This document shows, one piece after another, positions 31,559 through 41,867 of a stretch of DNA of 46,563 nt (positions within the stretch are counted from its first letter, which is position 1; each line of letters starts with the position of its first letter). This DNA comes from Shimwellia pseudoproteus (GTDB lineage: Bacteria > Pseudomonadota > Gammaproteobacteria > Enterobacterales > Enterobacteriaceae), in contig NZ_WBXP01000030.1 in the NCBI RefSeq assembly GCF_016415625.1, positions 1 through 46,563 on the forward strand, in the 5' to 3' direction. The notes under the pieces are model-generated. The model was not told the origin of the DNA and did not search any database. It saw nothing but the letters and a program-made list of their open reading frames with translations. A program made the translations under genes and the position numbers.

Positions 31559-32509
31559 TTACAGCCAGTTGCGGCGTTTAAAATAGAGATAAGGCGCCAG
31601 CCCGGCGAGGATCATAAACACAATCGCCCCGGGATAACCAAAGCTCCAGTGCAGCTCAGGCATAAATTCAAAGTTCATCCCGTAGCTGGAGGCAACCAGG
31701 GTTGGCGGCAGGAACACCACCGAGACCACCGAGAAGATTTTGATTATCCGGTTCTGTTCGATATTGATAAACCCCATCGCCGCCTGCATCAGGAAGTTCA
31801 CTTTCTGGAACAGCGACTCGTTATGGGGCACCAGGGATTCGATATCCCGCAGGATCTCCCGGGCCTGTTCCAGCTGGCCACCCGGCAACCGGGCTTTACG
31901 CACCAGGAAGTTCAGCGCCCGCTGGGTATCCAGCAGACACAGCCGCACTTTCCAGCCGATATCTTCCTGCTCTGCCAGAGTAGAGAGGGCATCGTCATAC
32001 TCATCGCCCTGCTGCCCTTCCATAATTACCCGGCTGAGCTTTTCCAGATCGCTGTAGATGTTTTCGATTTCGTCTGCCAGCTGTTCAATTTTGGTTTCGA
32101 ACAGATCCAGCAGCAGCTCATAAGCATTACCGTCGACCATTTCCTGGTTACGGGCGCGCATGCGGTACAGGCGAAAAGCCGGTAATTCACGCTCGCGCAG
32201 GGTAAACAGACGGCCATTACGGATGGTAAAGGCCACCGTGGAGTTACCCGCATGATCATCCGCATCTTCATAAAAGAAGAATGAGTGAATATGCAGGCCG
32301 TCTTCATCTTCAAAAAAACGAGCGGATGCTTCGATGTCTTCCAGCTCCGGGCGTGTCGCCAGGCTCTGGGCAAGCTCCGTTTGTACGCGTTCACGCTCGT
32401 TATCATCCGGCTCGACCAGATCAACCCACACCGAACTGGTCAGTGTCTCTGACCCATCCAGCTCGATGCGGGACAGTCGATTATTTTCTAATTGAAATGC
32501 GCTCAACAT
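31559..32509 (-). CDS. corA: magnesium/cobalt transporter CorA
   Basis: CorA is the pentameric inner-membrane channel that is the main Mg2+ uptake route. It is 316 aa, equal to E. coli, from the ATG at 32509 (product begins [10 protein letters not shown]); the 15 upstream in-frame codons lie in the leader and are unlikely to be translated. A large acidic cytoplasmic domain (1-250, with long helices) precedes two C-terminal membrane segments. The signature [11 protein letters not shown] lies at about 276, followed by the second segment and the basic end YFKRRNWL. A leader of about 225 nt carries corL and two hairpins. Confidence 0.97.
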   Translation of the reverse strand: MLSAFQLENNRLSRIELDGSETLTSSVWVDLVEPDDNERERVQTELAQSLATRPELEDIEASARFFEDEDGLHIHSFFFYEDADDHAGNSTVAFTIRNGRLFTLRERELPAFRLYRMRARNQEMVDGNAYELLLDLFETKIEQLADEIENIYSDLEKLSRVIMEGQQGDEYDDALSTLAEQEDIGWKVRLCLLDTQRALNFLVRKARLPGGQLEQAREILRDIESLVPHNESLFQKVNFLMQAAMGFINIEQNRIIKIFSVVSVVFLPPTLVASSYGMNFEFMPELHWSFGYPGAIVFMILAGLAPYLYFKRRNWL

Positions 32510-32617
32510 GACCGGGACTCCCAATACCAAAAAGTAAGGACGGAACCTGGGCACACAGAAACGAGAGGGGTTTCAGACCAAACAGCCTGACTCAATGCGA
32601 CGGGGTATAGACCGCCG

Positions 32618-32679
32618 ACAACCACTAAGGCTATCGGCACATGAGGATAGCCTTAGAAGTTGTACCTGGATAACAGGTA
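32618..32679 (-). promoter_or_regulatory. corA leader hairpins
   Basis: In minus-strand RNA the first hairpin has a 6-bp stem (32663-32668 with 32674-32679). The second has a perfect 10-bp stem (32626-32635 with 32646-32655), extended by a further 5-bp stem (32618-32622 with 32659-32663). The corL stop codon (32631-32633) lies in the descending arm of the second hairpin, so ribosomes finishing corL would melt it. This fits translation-coupled, Rho-dependent control, as described for Salmonella corA. Confidence 0.7.
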
Positions 32680-32714
32680 GTTGAGCCAGCATCTACTGGG
32701 TGTGTCCAAGGCAT
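32631..32714 (-). CDS. corL: corA leader peptide
   Basis: A 27-codon frame begins with ATG at 32714 after AGAGGA (about 32719-32724) and ends with TAG in the corA leader. The product starts MPWTHPVDAG and ends AILMCR. It corresponds in position to CorL, the leader ORF whose translation governs Rho-dependent termination in the Salmonella corA leader; I identify it by position, ribosome site and overlap with hairpins rather than by remembered sequence. It is too short for ordinary ORF calling. Confidence 0.7.
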   Translation of the reverse strand: MPWTHPVDAGSTTCYPGTTSKAILMCR

Positions 32715-32741
32715 GTGTCCTCTTTGTGTAATCGTGGGCGC

Positions 32742-32770
32742 ATGTTACGCCAGCCGTAAAATGGCGTCAA
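32742..32770 (-). promoter_or_regulatory. corA promoter
   Basis: On the minus strand -35 TTGACG (32765-32770) and -10 TAACAT (32742-32747) are separated by 17 bp. The start would fall near 32735, about 20 nt before corL and 225 nt before corA. Confidence 0.7.
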
Positions 32771-32845
32771 CACGCAACCCAACGGCTGTGGATAATTTAT
32801 CCCCGGATCGATGACAGGAAGATGAAGGGGGTGGCGGCTACCCCA

Positions 32846-35008
32846 TCACACCGTTTCCAGCCGGGCATAGGCGGCCACCAGCCATTTTATCCCCTGGCCC
32901 TGAAAAGCAACCTGCAAACGGCTGTGTTCACCGCTGCCCTCCAGATTGACAATGGTCCCTTCGCCAAACTTAGCGTGGCGCACCCGCTGGCCCAGCTTAT
33001 AACCGGTGTCGTTCTCTGCCAGCGGTGTTCCCATGCGCTGATGGCTCGCCGGGCGGCTAATACTGGCGCGCAGGCGCACTTCCTCAATACAGTTCTCCGG
33101 CAGCTCGCCAATAAACCGCGATGGCCGGTGATAGGCCTCTTTGCCGTACAACCGGCGGGTTTCAGCATAGGTAATAGTCAGCTTCTGCATCGCCCGGGTA
33201 ATACCGACATACGCCAGACGGCGCTCCTCTTCGAGGCGTCCGCCCTCTTCCAGGGACATCTGGCTGGGGAACATGCCTTCTTCTACCCCCACCATAAACA
33301 CCTGGGGGAACTCCAGCCCTTTTGCCGAGTGCAGGGTCATCAGCTGTACCGCGTCCTGCCAGGTATCAGCCTGGCCTTCTCCGGCCTCCAGCGCCGCATG
33401 GGACAGGAACGCCTGGAGCGGCATTAAATCTTCGTCTTCATCCTGGTAGCTGAACTGGCGCGTGGCGGTAACCAGTTCCTCAAGGTTTTCGATGCGGGTC
33501 TGGCCTTTTTCGCCTTTTTCCTGCTCATACATCACCTTCAGGCCGGAATCATGAATCACCCGGTCAGTCTGGACGTGCAGCGGCATGTCGGCGGTTTCCC
33601 GGGCCAGGGCCTCAATCAGCTCCATAAAGCGCTGTAGCGCGCTGGCAGCGCGTCCTGCGAGGGCTTTTTCCTGCAACAGCACCCGGCACGCCTGCCACAG
33701 GGTGAGTTGCCTATCCCGGGAGGTCTGGCGCACCACATCGAGGGTGCGATCGCCGATGCCGCGGGTAGGGGTGTTCACCACACGCTCGAACGCCGCATCA
33801 TCATTACGGTTAGCCACCAGACGCAGGTACGAGAGCGCATCTTTGATTTCCTGGCGCTCGAAGAAGCGCATCCCGCCATAGATCCGGTACGGCATACTGG
33901 CCTGGAGCAACGCCTCTTCCAGTACCCGGGACTGGGCGTTACTGCGGTATAAAATGGCGCACTGTTCAAGGGCGCCGCCGTTTTCCTGCCAGGTTTTGAT
34001 CCGGTTAACCACAAAGCGCGCTTCATCCAGCTCATTGAACGCGCAATACACCGAAATGGGCTCACCGTCGCTGCCGTCGGTCCACAGCTCTTTACCCAGG
34101 CGCCCGGCGTTATTGGCGATCAGGGCATTGGCCGCGCTGAGGATAGTGTTGGTTGAGCGGTAGTTCTGCTCCAGGCGGATCGTTTTTGCCCCGGGGAAGT
34201 CGTTGAGAAAACGCTGAATATTTTCTACCTGGGCCCCGCGCCAGCCATAAATTGACTGATCGTCATCCCCGACAATCATCACCTTGCCGGTGTCGCCCGC
34301 CAGCAGGCGGATCCAGGCATACTGAATACTGTTGGTGTCCTGGAATTCGTCCACCAGGATATTGGTAAAGCGCTCGCGATAGTGGTTGAGGATATGGGGT
34401 TTATTGAGCCACAGCTCATGGGCGCGCAGCAGCAATTCGGCAAAATCCACCAGCCCGGCGCGATCGCAGGCTTCCTGATAAGCCTGGTACACTTTCTGCC
34501 AGGTTTGCTCTACCGGGTTGCCGTAGCTCTCAATATGGTGCGGGCGCAGCCCTTCGTCTTTTTTGCCATTGATAAACCACATCGCCTGGCGGGCCGGCCA
34601 CTGCTTTTCGTCCAGATTCATCGCCTTGATAAGCCGCTTCAGCAAGCGTAGCTGGTCTTCACTGTCGAGGATCTGGAAGTCCTGGGGCAGGTTGGCGTCC
34701 ATATGGTGGGCGCGCAGCAGGCGGTGTGCCAGGCCGTGGAATGTCCCCACCCACATGCCGCCCTGGGTGGTACCCATCAGTTCACCAATACGGTGGCGCA
34801 TCTCCGCCGCCGCTTTGTTGGTAAAGGTCACCGCCATAATCGAATACGGCGAGCAGTTTTCTACCGAGATAAGCCAGGCAATACGGTGAACCAGCACCCG
34901 GGTTTTACCACTCCCGGCCCCGGCCAGCACCAGCATATTGCTACGGGGTGCCGCGACGGCCTCTCGCTGTTTATCATTCAGGCTATCAAGCAGGTAAGAA
35001 ACGTCCAT
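32846..35008 (-). CDS. uvrD: DNA helicase II UvrD
   Basis: UvrD is the SF1A 3'-5' helicase of nucleotide excision and methyl-directed mismatch repair. It is 720 aa, as in E. coli. Walker A is LAGAGSGKTRVLVHR near 28, Walker B VDEFQDTNSIQYAW near 219, motif III IVGDDDQSIYGWRGA near 246, motif IV RLEQNYRSTNTIL near 278, motif V LMTLHSAKGLEFPQV near 558 and motif VI RLAYVGITRAM near 599. The ATG at 35008 gives MDVSYLL; an in-frame GTG two codons upstream is possible. A LexA box lies 39 bp upstream. Confidence 0.98.
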   Translation of the reverse strand: MDVSYLLDSLNDKQREAVAAPRSNMLVLAGAGSGKTRVLVHRIAWLISVENCSPYSIMAVTFTNKAAAEMRHRIGELMGTTQGGMWVGTFHGLAHRLLRAHHMDANLPQDFQILDSEDQLRLLKRLIKAMNLDEKQWPARQAMWFINGKKDEGLRPHHIESYGNPVEQTWQKVYQAYQEACDRAGLVDFAELLLRAHELWLNKPHILNHYRERFTNILVDEFQDTNSIQYAWIRLLAGDTGKVMIVGDDDQSIYGWRGAQVENIQRFLNDFPGAKTIRLEQNYRSTNTILSAANALIANNAGRLGKELWTDGSDGEPISVYCAFNELDEARFVVNRIKTWQENGGALEQCAILYRSNAQSRVLEEALLQASMPYRIYGGMRFFERQEIKDALSYLRLVANRNDDAAFERVVNTPTRGIGDRTLDVVRQTSRDRQLTLWQACRVLLQEKALAGRAASALQRFMELIEALARETADMPLHVQTDRVIHDSGLKVMYEQEKGEKGQTRIENLEELVTATRQFSYQDEDEDLMPLQAFLSHAALEAGEGQADTWQDAVQLMTLHSAKGLEFPQVFMVGVEEGMFPSQMSLEEGGRLEEERRLAYVGITRAMQKLTITYAETRRLYGKEAYHRPSRFIGELPENCIEEVRLRASISRPASHQRMGTPLAENDTGYKLGQRVRHAKFGEGTIVNLEGSGEHSRLQVAFQGQGIKWLVAAYARLETV

Positions 35009-35046
35009 TGGCACCGCCGCATGAGGAGTAAAAGGGGCAAATACCC

Positions 35047-35062
35047 CTGGAATTATATACAG
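35047..35062 (-). promoter_or_regulatory. LexA (SOS) box of uvrD
   Basis: On the minus strand CTGTATATAATTCCAG matches the CTG-N10-CAG SOS box with an AT-rich core. It lies between yigB and uvrD and indicates DNA-damage induction of uvrD, as in E. coli. Confidence 0.9.
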
Positions 35063-35074
35063 AACTGGCGAGAA

Positions 35075-35791
35075 TTATATCAGTGCAGTAAGGGATGCCA
35101 AGGCGGAAATTTCCAGATGCGGCACTAAACGGCTATCACTAATATGCATCAGGTTCCCGCCGCGCAGGTTGATCCAGCATGCCTGAAGGCCGCTGCGCAC
35201 CGCGCCGGCAACGTCGGTAGTAAGATCATCCCCCACATGCAGCAACCTGCCCGGGGCCATATCCAGCCGCGCTGCCGCCAGCCGGTACATATCGCTATAA
35301 GGCTTAGCGCGGCCATCGGGACCGGCCCGCAGGACAAACGCAAAATAATGGCCCAGGCCACATTTTTCCGGGTCCGCATTGCCGTTGGTGATGGCCACCA
35401 GAGGCCATTTGGCCGCCAGGGCTTTCAGGGTGTGGTGGGTTTCTTCGGGCACCGCAATACGGCTGCGCCAGCGGGCAAATTCCGCCATCGCCCGCGCCGC
35501 CCCGAGCAGCGCCTCCTGGCGGGTAACCCCCACATTGATGAGCGCCTGCTCAATCGCCCGGCGGCGCCATTCGGTAACGTCGTGATAAATCTCCGGCTCG
35601 GCCTGGCGCAGCGCCTGACGCAGCTGTAAAAAATCCGCTGACTGCATCGCACTGAGCCGGGGATGGTACTGCTGCAGGAAGCGCATGGATTCCTGCTCAG
35701 TACGCAGGATTACCGGGCGGTTGTCGTAGAGCGTATCGTCCAGGTCAAAGGTGAGTGCCCCAATGGGCCCCAGTGGGCGATAAAAATGCAT
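35075..35791 (-). CDS. yigB: HAD-family FMN phosphatase YigB
   Basis: YigB is a class IA HAD phosphatase; the E. coli protein dephosphorylates FMN and other phosphates. It has 238 aa, as in E. coli. Motif I is [15 protein letters not shown] near 13, motif [17 protein letters not shown] near 134, the Lys of motif III is in [11 protein letters not shown] near 160 and motif IV is [14 protein letters not shown] near 183. Its ATG shares one base with the xerC TAA, the last junction of the dapF-yigA-xerC-yigB cluster. Confidence 0.95.
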   Translation of the reverse strand: MHFYRPLGPIGALTFDLDDTLYDNRPVILRTEQESMRFLQQYHPRLSAMQSADFLQLRQALRQAEPEIYHDVTEWRRRAIEQALINVGVTRQEALLGAARAMAEFARWRSRIAVPEETHHTLKALAAKWPLVAITNGNADPEKCGLGHYFAFVLRAGPDGRAKPYSDMYRLAAARLDMAPGRLLHVGDDLTTDVAGAVRSGLQACWINLRGGNLMHISDSRLVPHLEISALASLTALI

Positions 35792-36696
35792 TATGATTTC
35801 CCCCGTTTCGCACGCGGATGTGCCGCATCGTATACCGACGCCAGATGTTGAAAGTCCAGATGGGTATAGATCTGGGTGGTAGACAGGTTGGCATGGCCGA
35901 GCAGCTCCTGTACCCCGCGCAAATCCCCACTCGACTCCAGCATATGGGTGGCGAACGAATGGCGCAGTTTATGGGGGTGCACGTGGCTACTGAGCCCCTG
36001 TTTTACCCCCCACTCGGCAAAACGCTTCTGCACGTTACGCGGGGAAATACGCCGCCCGAGTTTTGAGACAAACACCGCGTCATCTTCCGGGCCGAACAAC
36101 TCACGCAGATCGAACCAGTGCTCCAGCCAGCTCACGGCACTGCGGCCAATGGGCAGGCGCCGCTCTTTGCTGCCCTTGCCCATCACCCAGACTTCGCCGC
36201 TGGCCAGATCCAGGTGTTTGCAGTCCATATTCACCAGTTCGGATAAACGCAGCCCGGCGCCGTACATCACCTCAAGCATTGCCCGGTCACGTACCGCCAG
36301 CGGATCGTTAATGTCGATATCCAGCAGCTGGTTGATATCATCTACTTCAATATTCTTGGGCAGATGGCGCGGGGCGCGCGGGGTGGTTATCCCTTTCGCC
36401 GGGTTCGCCTGTAGCTCTCCCTGGCCTATCAGCCAGTCAAAGAAACTGCGCAGGGCCGATAACCGTAATGCCAGGCTGGACGCCTGGAGGCCGGCACGCC
36501 GGCTGCGCACCACCAAATTACGCACCATCGCCGCATCGCACTGGGCCCATTGTTGTAGCCCCGCCGCGCTTGCCAGCGCGATCAGTGCCGCCAGCTGGCG
36601 CTGATAGTTAATTAGCGTCACCGGGCTGAGCTGGCGCTCCACTTTGAGGTAGCGCAGAAAGCGATCGACGGCGGGCTGCAATGCTGAGGGGGTCAT
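35791..36696 (-). CDS. xerC: site-specific tyrosine recombinase XerC
   Basis: XerC works with XerD at dif to resolve chromosome dimers. It is 301 aa (298 in E. coli). The catalytic residues are all present: Arg in [13 protein letters not shown] near 150, Lys in [11 protein letters not shown] near 174, HxxR in [13 protein letters not shown] near 243, His in [13 protein letters not shown] near 268 and the Tyr nucleophile in [10 protein letters not shown] near 277. The N-terminal SAM-like domain spans 1-105. It overlaps yigA by 4 bp. Confidence 0.97.
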   Translation of the reverse strand: MTPSALQPAVDRFLRYLKVERQLSPVTLINYQRQLAALIALASAAGLQQWAQCDAAMVRNLVVRSRRAGLQASSLALRLSALRSFFDWLIGQGELQANPAKGITTPRAPRHLPKNIEVDDINQLLDIDINDPLAVRDRAMLEVMYGAGLRLSELVNMDCKHLDLASGEVWVMGKGSKERRLPIGRSAVSWLEHWFDLRELFGPEDDAVFVSKLGRRISPRNVQKRFAEWGVKQGLSSHVHPHKLRHSFATHMLESSGDLRGVQELLGHANLSTTQIYTHLDFQHLASVYDAAHPRAKRGKS

Positions 36697-37397
36697 ACGC
36701 GTTCAATCCAGCGTTCAATCAACCCCGGTAACATCAGCGCCACTTCCCGCAGAAATTGAGTCCCCTGCCCGGCCTGATAGTGCTGAGGATCCCGGCTGCT
36801 GAAAATAAGCACGCCATCGTTGCCGTCGCGGCCCAGGAGCGACATTGCCACGCTACCGATAGCTTTGCCCTGGGGCAGCATCGTCAGCAGTTCAGGGCCA
36901 TGCAGCGGGCCAAGGTAGTGTTGCTCATCGCCGAAACGCTGAATACGCAGCGGTTCAAAATTTTGGTGGCTAAGCCCAAGATGGGTGAAATCAGAAGGGG
37001 CGCCGATGCGCCAGCGGTCCGGAAACAGACGCACATTGGCCCCGGCAAGGCCAAGATCCCGGGCCCAGCGGTGGAGCCGGTTAAGCATATCCTGCAGGCT
37101 GCTCGCCGCCACCAGCAGGCTCTGTAAACGCAGCAGGCTGTAAAATAGCCCTTCGTTTTCCCGGGCCTGTTCCAGTAACAGGCCAATATCTTCTTCCATC
37201 TGGCTTATCTGGACCCGCTGGCGGGCCATATGCCATTCCACCAGCGATACCGTACCGCGCACCGGGTGCGGGATACGCATCTGTTCCACCAGACGGGCAT
37301 TACGTATAAAGAAATCCGGGTGCTGGCTCAGATATTCACAGACCTCACGATCCGTGATGAGCTCTGGCTGTTCCTGAGTTTCTCCGGCATTACTCAT
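36693..37397 (-). CDS. yigA: DUF484 family protein YigA
   Basis: This is a 234-aa cytoplasmic protein with a GAF-like DUF484 fold (235 aa in E. coli); its function is not known. Visible features are an N-terminal helix pair with [20 protein letters not shown] (about 18-37), a probable coiled coil near 60-100 and the GAF-like part with [20 protein letters not shown] near 178. It overlaps dapF by 4 bp and xerC by 4 bp, so all three are likely translationally coupled. Confidence 0.93.
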   Translation of the reverse strand: MSNAGETQEQPELITDREVCEYLSQHPDFFIRNARLVEQMRIPHPVRGTVSLVEWHMARQRVQISQMEEDIGLLLEQARENEGLFYSLLRLQSLLVAASSLQDMLNRLHRWARDLGLAGANVRLFPDRWRIGAPSDFTHLGLSHQNFEPLRIQRFGDEQHYLGPLHGPELLTMLPQGKAIGSVAMSLLGRDGNDGVLIFSSRDPQHYQAGQGTQFLREVALMLPGLIERWIERV

Positions 37398-38218
37398 AAG
37401 TGTATGAATCCATCGTAGACATGGGTGGCAGGCCCGGTCATGTAAAGCGGATTTCCCGGCCCTTTCCAGGCGATATCCAGGCGCCCACCGGGTAAGTCGA
37501 CACGAACCCGCTCAGCCAGAAGCCCTTGCTGAATACCCACGGCCACCGCGCCACAGGCGCCGCTGCCGCATGCCTGGGTTTCACCGGCCCCGCGTTCGAA
37601 AACGCGCAGGCGGATATATTCGCTATGCATCACCTGCATAAAGCCAATATTGGCCCGCTCCGGGAAGCGTTCGTGGTTTTCCATCACCGGGCCGAGGGTT
37701 GCCACCGGCGCGGTGTCGACGTCATCCACCTGAATCACACAGTGTGGATTGCCCATGGAAACCACACCACACAATACTGTCTGCTCCGCCGCACGCATGA
37801 TATAAGTTTTTTCCGCTTTGTTTGCCCGGAAGGGGATCTGGGATGGCTCAAAGCGCGGTTCGCCCATATTGACAGTAACCAGTTCATCTTCCGACACACT
37901 CAGTATCATACGCCCATTGGCGGTGCTGACCCGAATGTCCCGTTTATTGGTCAGCCCTTTGAGGCGCACAAAACGGGCAAAGCACCGGGCGCCGTTGCCG
38001 CACTGGGCGACTTCGCTGCCGTCAGCATTGAAGATCCGGTAATGAAAATCGAGATCCGGATCGTAAGGCGGCTCGACGATCAGTAACTGATCAAACCCGA
38101 CACCATGATGGCGATCGGACAATTTACGGATCAGCTCCGGCGAAAAATAGACGTTCTGCGTGACCGCATCAACGACCATAAAATCATTACCCAGACCATG
38201 CATTTTAGAGAACTGCAT
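37394..38218 (-). CDS. dapF: diaminopimelate epimerase
   Basis: DapF interconverts LL- and meso-diaminopimelate for lysine and peptidoglycan synthesis, without a cofactor. It is 274 aa, as in E. coli. The two catalytic cysteines are in [12 protein letters not shown] (Cys about 73) and [15 protein letters not shown] (Cys about 217); the N-terminus [16 protein letters not shown] is typical. It lies 34 bp after lptM. Confidence 0.97.
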   Translation of the reverse strand: MQFSKMHGLGNDFMVVDAVTQNVYFSPELIRKLSDRHHGVGFDQLLIVEPPYDPDLDFHYRIFNADGSEVAQCGNGARCFARFVRLKGLTNKRDIRVSTANGRMILSVSEDELVTVNMGEPRFEPSQIPFRANKAEKTYIMRAAEQTVLCGVVSMGNPHCVIQVDDVDTAPVATLGPVMENHERFPERANIGFMQVMHSEYIRLRVFERGAGETQACGSGACGAVAVGIQQGLLAERVRVDLPGGRLDIAWKGPGNPLYMTGPATHVYDGFIHL

Positions 38219-38252
38219 TTTTTACTCCGTTACTGCGGCCATGAACGATGTA

Positions 38253-38456
38253 TTACTGGTAATCGACCTGAGTTGGGCCGCTGCTAACGCCGCGATCGTT
38301 ACGGGTAGGCTCGTCTGGCCGTGCGGTCTGCGTCGCTGTCGGCTGCTTCGCGGGCTTACCGTCTTGCGGTGGAAAGTAAAGCGGCCCTTTTAAGCCACAG
38401 CCCGTGAGGTTAAACAGAACCAGCATTACCGCCAGCGTTCTAAACGTATTCTTCAT
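38253..38456 (-). CDS. lptM: LPS assembly lipoprotein LptM (YifL)
   Basis: A 67-aa lipoprotein equal in length to E. coli YifL/LptM, which binds the LptDE translocon and helps LptD oxidative maturation. The signal peptide ends in the lipobox LTGC (Cys about 19), followed by GLKGPLYFPPQDGK and a Thr/Pro-rich hydrophilic tail. The ATG at 38456 is used; the frame is open 16 codons further up. It precedes dapF. Confidence 0.93.
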   Translation of the reverse strand: MKNTFRTLAVMLVLFNLTGCGLKGPLYFPPQDGKPAKQPTATQTARPDEPTRNDRGVSSGPTQVDYQ

Positions 38457-38696
38457 GCCTGCTCGCTTGTTATTTTTTCTGGTGGCTACTACAAACGTTC
38501 TCATTTATGGCGCAGGCAACCCGTTACGCCGCAAATGAGGTGATGGCTATATCATCGCAGGTGATCCCCGAAAAGCAATACTTCGATGCAGCAAACAGCT
38601 GGATATTCCTGACACTTATCGCTCAGCACCGTATACCATTCCTATTCCCCGGCGCAGCTTTTATACTGCGGCGATACCCTTCAACAGGAAATGACC

Positions 38697-39017
38697 ATGA
38701 ACGACAGTGAATTTCATCGTCTGGCTGACGAGCTATGGATGACCATCGAGGAAACCCTGGATAATTATGACGGCGATAGCGACATTGATTGTGAAATTAA
38801 TGGCGGCGTACTGACACTGAGCTTCGAAAACGGCAGCAAAATCATTATTAACCGCCAGGAGCCACTGCATCAGGTATGGCTGGCCACCAAAAACGGCGGC
38901 TACCATTTCGATCGCCAGGGCGATGTGTGGATCTGCGACCGCAGCGGCGACACCTTCTGGCACCTGCTGGAAGAGGCCTGTAGCGCCCAGTCCGGTGAGA
39001 AGGTCAGCTTCTCCTGA
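38697..39017 (+). CDS. cyaY: frataxin-like iron-sulfur cluster regulator CyaY
   Basis: CyaY is the bacterial frataxin, which binds iron and IscS and slows Fe-S cluster formation. It is 106 aa, as in E. coli. The acidic first helix ([20 protein letters not shown]), the acidic edge GDSDIDCE and the conserved strand [20 protein letters not shown] are seen. The ATG at 38697, after AGGAAA (38688-38693), matches the family; an in-frame ATG two codons upstream is less likely. A TATACT at 38662-38667 could be its -10. It converges on cyaA with 5 bp between stops. Confidence 0.95.
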   Translation: MNDSEFHRLADELWMTIEETLDNYDGDSDIDCEINGGVLTLSFENGSKIIINRQEPLHQVWLATKNGGYHFDRQGDVWICDRSGDTFWHLLEEACSAQSGEKVSFS

Positions 39018-39022
39018 GGGTT

Positions 39023-41578
39023 TTACTGGTATTGCTGTAACAGCGGGGCTGCTTCACCAGCGGCCCCTGCCGCGGCAGCAACCCGGCCGGGCTGGCTGCG
39101 AAACGGGATCACCTGGCTATGACCATCGACGGTCACAATCTGGTAGAACTGCGGCAGGTTAAAGTTGATAAAGCTGGAGCCGTAGGTGAAACGGTCGTGT
39201 GACGACGAATAGAACCGGCAGACATCCCTTACCAGATCTTCCACGCTGCCTTCGCAGTGGTGGTAAATCTCCGCCCGGTTGCTCTCATCGAGAATATAAA
39301 TCGTAAAGCCTTGCTCATCGGGGCTCTCTTCAAAGAAGAACTGGATAATCCCTTCACTGGCAAAACCATCCACTACCGCCGGGAGCTGGACATGGTGGGT
39401 TTCCACCTGTACTGACAGCCCGTGCAATTTGTTGTTGGAAATCGCCCCGTAAAACTCCACGGCATTTTCCAGTTTTTGTACCGACACATTCAGCCGTTCA
39501 AAGAACAGCCCCCAGGTCTGGCCAGCCACCCGCAGTGCTTTAAAGCGCCCGGGCTCCTGACGCGTGCTGGAGGAACATGTCAGCCGCAGATCGATGCATT
39601 CGGAGACCAGTTGCTGTACCCGGGTGCGGATCAGGCCGCGCAAATGCTGGCTATAACAGAAGACTTCCACGCTATCCGGCGGGGCCGCATCCTGATGCAT
39701 TTTACCGAGGATGGTTTTCAGGGCTTCGATCATCGCCTGCTCGCCGTTAAAGTGCAGGGTACGCACCTCGTTCCAGGAGTTGCGATACAGCAGGTCCACA
39801 CTGCCCACCAGGCACTGCTGATCCTCGCCGAAACTGAACACATCCAGTTTGCGGAAATCAAAATGTACCACCTGATCCCGGAACGCCGCAGTGGGGTCAT
39901 ATTCCAGGTTAACAATCAGCGCCAGATGGCGAATCTCACAGGGGCTGTAGAGCGCTTTCGGGGTCGGAGACGGCAGCCGCAGCGGGAAATGGCTCGACAC
40001 GTCTGACACCATTTCCTGCAATTTTGGTAAATCGACGATGCCGTTGCCCTTAATAAACAGCCGGGTGCGCGAAGTCAGCAGGCCGCTAAACCAGGCCCAG
40101 GCCACCAGCTTATTCAGATAACGGTTATATTCCAGCGGCTGCTGGCTAACAATCGAGTTCATGTCCGGCGAGCGGTTATACAGGTACCACCCGGTACGGT
40201 TAGCGCGCCCCGGCGGCACATGGATAAAGGTCAGATTCGGTTCGGAGAGGTCCGGTGATATCTGCGGGTTAACCAGAGTCACTTTCCCCGGCAGCGCTTC
40301 AAATGCCGCATACAGCTTGCGCGTCAGCACCCCGATATCCTGAGGGCTGGCGCTGACGCTCAGATTATTGCGCCGTGCAAAGCGGATCAGGTTGCGGTAG
40401 CTCTGCATCATGGCATCGAGCAGTTCATTATGGGCGTCGCGAACTTCTTTAATTTTCCAGTTGGCGCGGTTATCCAGCATCGCCAGACGTTGCTCATCCC
40501 AGCCCCAGTCCTTGACCAGCTGGCTCAGCACTTCACGGCGCCAGCCAACGCAGGCCCGCTCCCGGGAGAGTTTTTCGCACACCTTCAGGTAGAAGCAGCG
40601 GCGGATCAGATCGAGGCGCGCGTCGTCGTTTACCTCTATCAAATAACGGGTTACCCGATCCAGCATCATGCAATAGGGATCCAGACCGTATGACACGATC
40701 TCCCCGTCATGCAGATGTTGTTTAATCTCTTTTGCCAGCAGCTGGGTATTGGGGTACCCCCAGGAATACGCCTCCAGCAGCAGGGTTTTCAGCACGGCTT
40801 TATAGGGGGAATCAATGCTCTTATACAGCTGCCACAGGCTGGCACCAAAATACTCTTCGGCGGACAGTGAGCTTAAGCCCCCCAGATCCAGCCACTCATT
40901 CGGTGTCAGCACCCCCTGGGCATACAGGGTCATGACGTAATCGTCGTAATGGTCTTCTTCCTGCCCCGGCACCATATTCCACAGGATACGTTTCCCGGCC
41001 AGGCGTACCGCGGTGCGGTAAAATTCGTCCAGTAACAGAATATGCTGGGTTGAACCGCAGTCTTCCCCACCCAGGCTGCCGCTCTCATTGTGGCGGAACC
41101 GGTTTTCATCAATCAGGAAGAAGCTGACTTCAACCCCAAGGGAAGCGGCCCAGCTTTCCAGCAGGCTGCATTTACGCTGTAACAGCTGACGTTCGTCGGC
41201 ATCCAGCCATGCCTGATGGCACACCCAGATATCTAAATCGGAGGAACAGCTTTGGCCCACGGAGGAGGTACTGCCCATGGTATAGACGCCGGTTATCGGC
41301 AGCTCCCCGGCTAATTCCGCCTGGGGCGGCATACCGCGAGTGAGCTCCAGCTCATCCAGATAATGACGTTGTGTCTCATCCGGCGTATAGAGGCAAATCC
41401 CGTGGGGAACGTTACCATCAATGTAGCCTGGCATCAGCGAATGATGATAATGCAACAATGTAGGCAGCAGACTGTAAACCTGTTGGAAGGCAGGCCCCAT
41501 AGCAGCCAGTGCGCGATCGACACGCAATTGGTTGATGGCATCCAGTCTCTGTTTCAGAGTCTCAATATAGAGGTACAA
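39023..41578 (-). CDS. cyaA: class I adenylate cyclase
   Basis: CyaA makes cAMP, controlled by the glucose PTS through EIIA-Glc. It is 851 aa (848 in E. coli). The N-terminal catalytic half contains the nucleotidyltransferase-like signature [20 protein letters not shown] near 102; the C-terminal half is regulatory. The start is TTG (41576-41578), as in E. coli, where it limits translation. Differences from E. coli lie in a short insertion near residue 680 (TCSSSTRQE) and in the last 25 residues, which are Ala-rich. Confidence 0.97.
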   Translation of the reverse strand: MYLYIETLKQRLDAINQLRVDRALAAMGPAFQQVYSLLPTLLHYHHSLMPGYIDGNVPHGICLYTPDETQRHYLDELELTRGMPPQAELAGELPITGVYTMGSTSSVGQSCSSDLDIWVCHQAWLDADERQLLQRKCSLLESWAASLGVEVSFFLIDENRFRHNESGSLGGEDCGSTQHILLLDEFYRTAVRLAGKRILWNMVPGQEEDHYDDYVMTLYAQGVLTPNEWLDLGGLSSLSAEEYFGASLWQLYKSIDSPYKAVLKTLLLEAYSWGYPNTQLLAKEIKQHLHDGEIVSYGLDPYCMMLDRVTRYLIEVNDDARLDLIRRCFYLKVCEKLSRERACVGWRREVLSQLVKDWGWDEQRLAMLDNRANWKIKEVRDAHNELLDAMMQSYRNLIRFARRNNLSVSASPQDIGVLTRKLYAAFEALPGKVTLVNPQISPDLSEPNLTFIHVPPGRANRTGWYLYNRSPDMNSIVSQQPLEYNRYLNKLVAWAWFSGLLTSRTRLFIKGNGIVDLPKLQEMVSDVSSHFPLRLPSPTPKALYSPCEIRHLALIVNLEYDPTAAFRDQVVHFDFRKLDVFSFGEDQQCLVGSVDLLYRNSWNEVRTLHFNGEQAMIEALKTILGKMHQDAAPPDSVEVFCYSQHLRGLIRTRVQQLVSECIDLRLTCSSSTRQEPGRFKALRVAGQTWGLFFERLNVSVQKLENAVEFYGAISNNKLHGLSVQVETHHVQLPAVVDGFASEGIIQFFFEESPDEQGFTIYILDESNRAEIYHHCEGSVEDLVRDVCRFYSSSHDRFTYGSSFINFNLPQFYQIVTVDGHSQVIPFRSQPGRVAAAAGAAGEAAPLLQQYQ

Positions 41579-41676
41579 GACGTATCGCCTGATGGTTTCA
41601 GTATTTCTCAGAAGTAACCCGCTTCCATACGTCTACCGTTGTGTTTGTGATAAGTCAGGTAGACAACTGCTGGAAA

Positions 41677-41692
41677 CGTGATCAATTTAACA
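41677..41692 (-). promoter_or_regulatory. CRP site of the cyaA promoter
   Basis: On the minus strand TGTTA-N6-TCACG, set in GTTAAATTGATCACGTTT, matches the E. coli cyaA P2 CRP site as I remember it. It lies about 100 bp upstream of cyaA and fits cAMP-CRP feedback repression. The 289-bp cyaA-hemC spacer holds promoters for both genes; I did not resolve others. Confidence 0.8.
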
Positions 41693-41867
41693 CCTTGCCT
41701 GTTGACCGTAAAGAAAGATACGTTACAAAGTCAATCCGGCCACGATCTTTACACCTTTATATCATCGTATGTGTCTCGCCCGTCGCACCGGCAAAAACAG
41801 GCACATTAACAGCCTTTCATCGGCAATGATGTTAGGATGGGCAAAGAATAAATAGACGGTAACTAGC

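Noticed and set aside
32828-32844. uvrD terminator from GGGGT/ACCCC arms
   Set aside because: The stem is only 5 bp with a poor U-tract, too weak to call.
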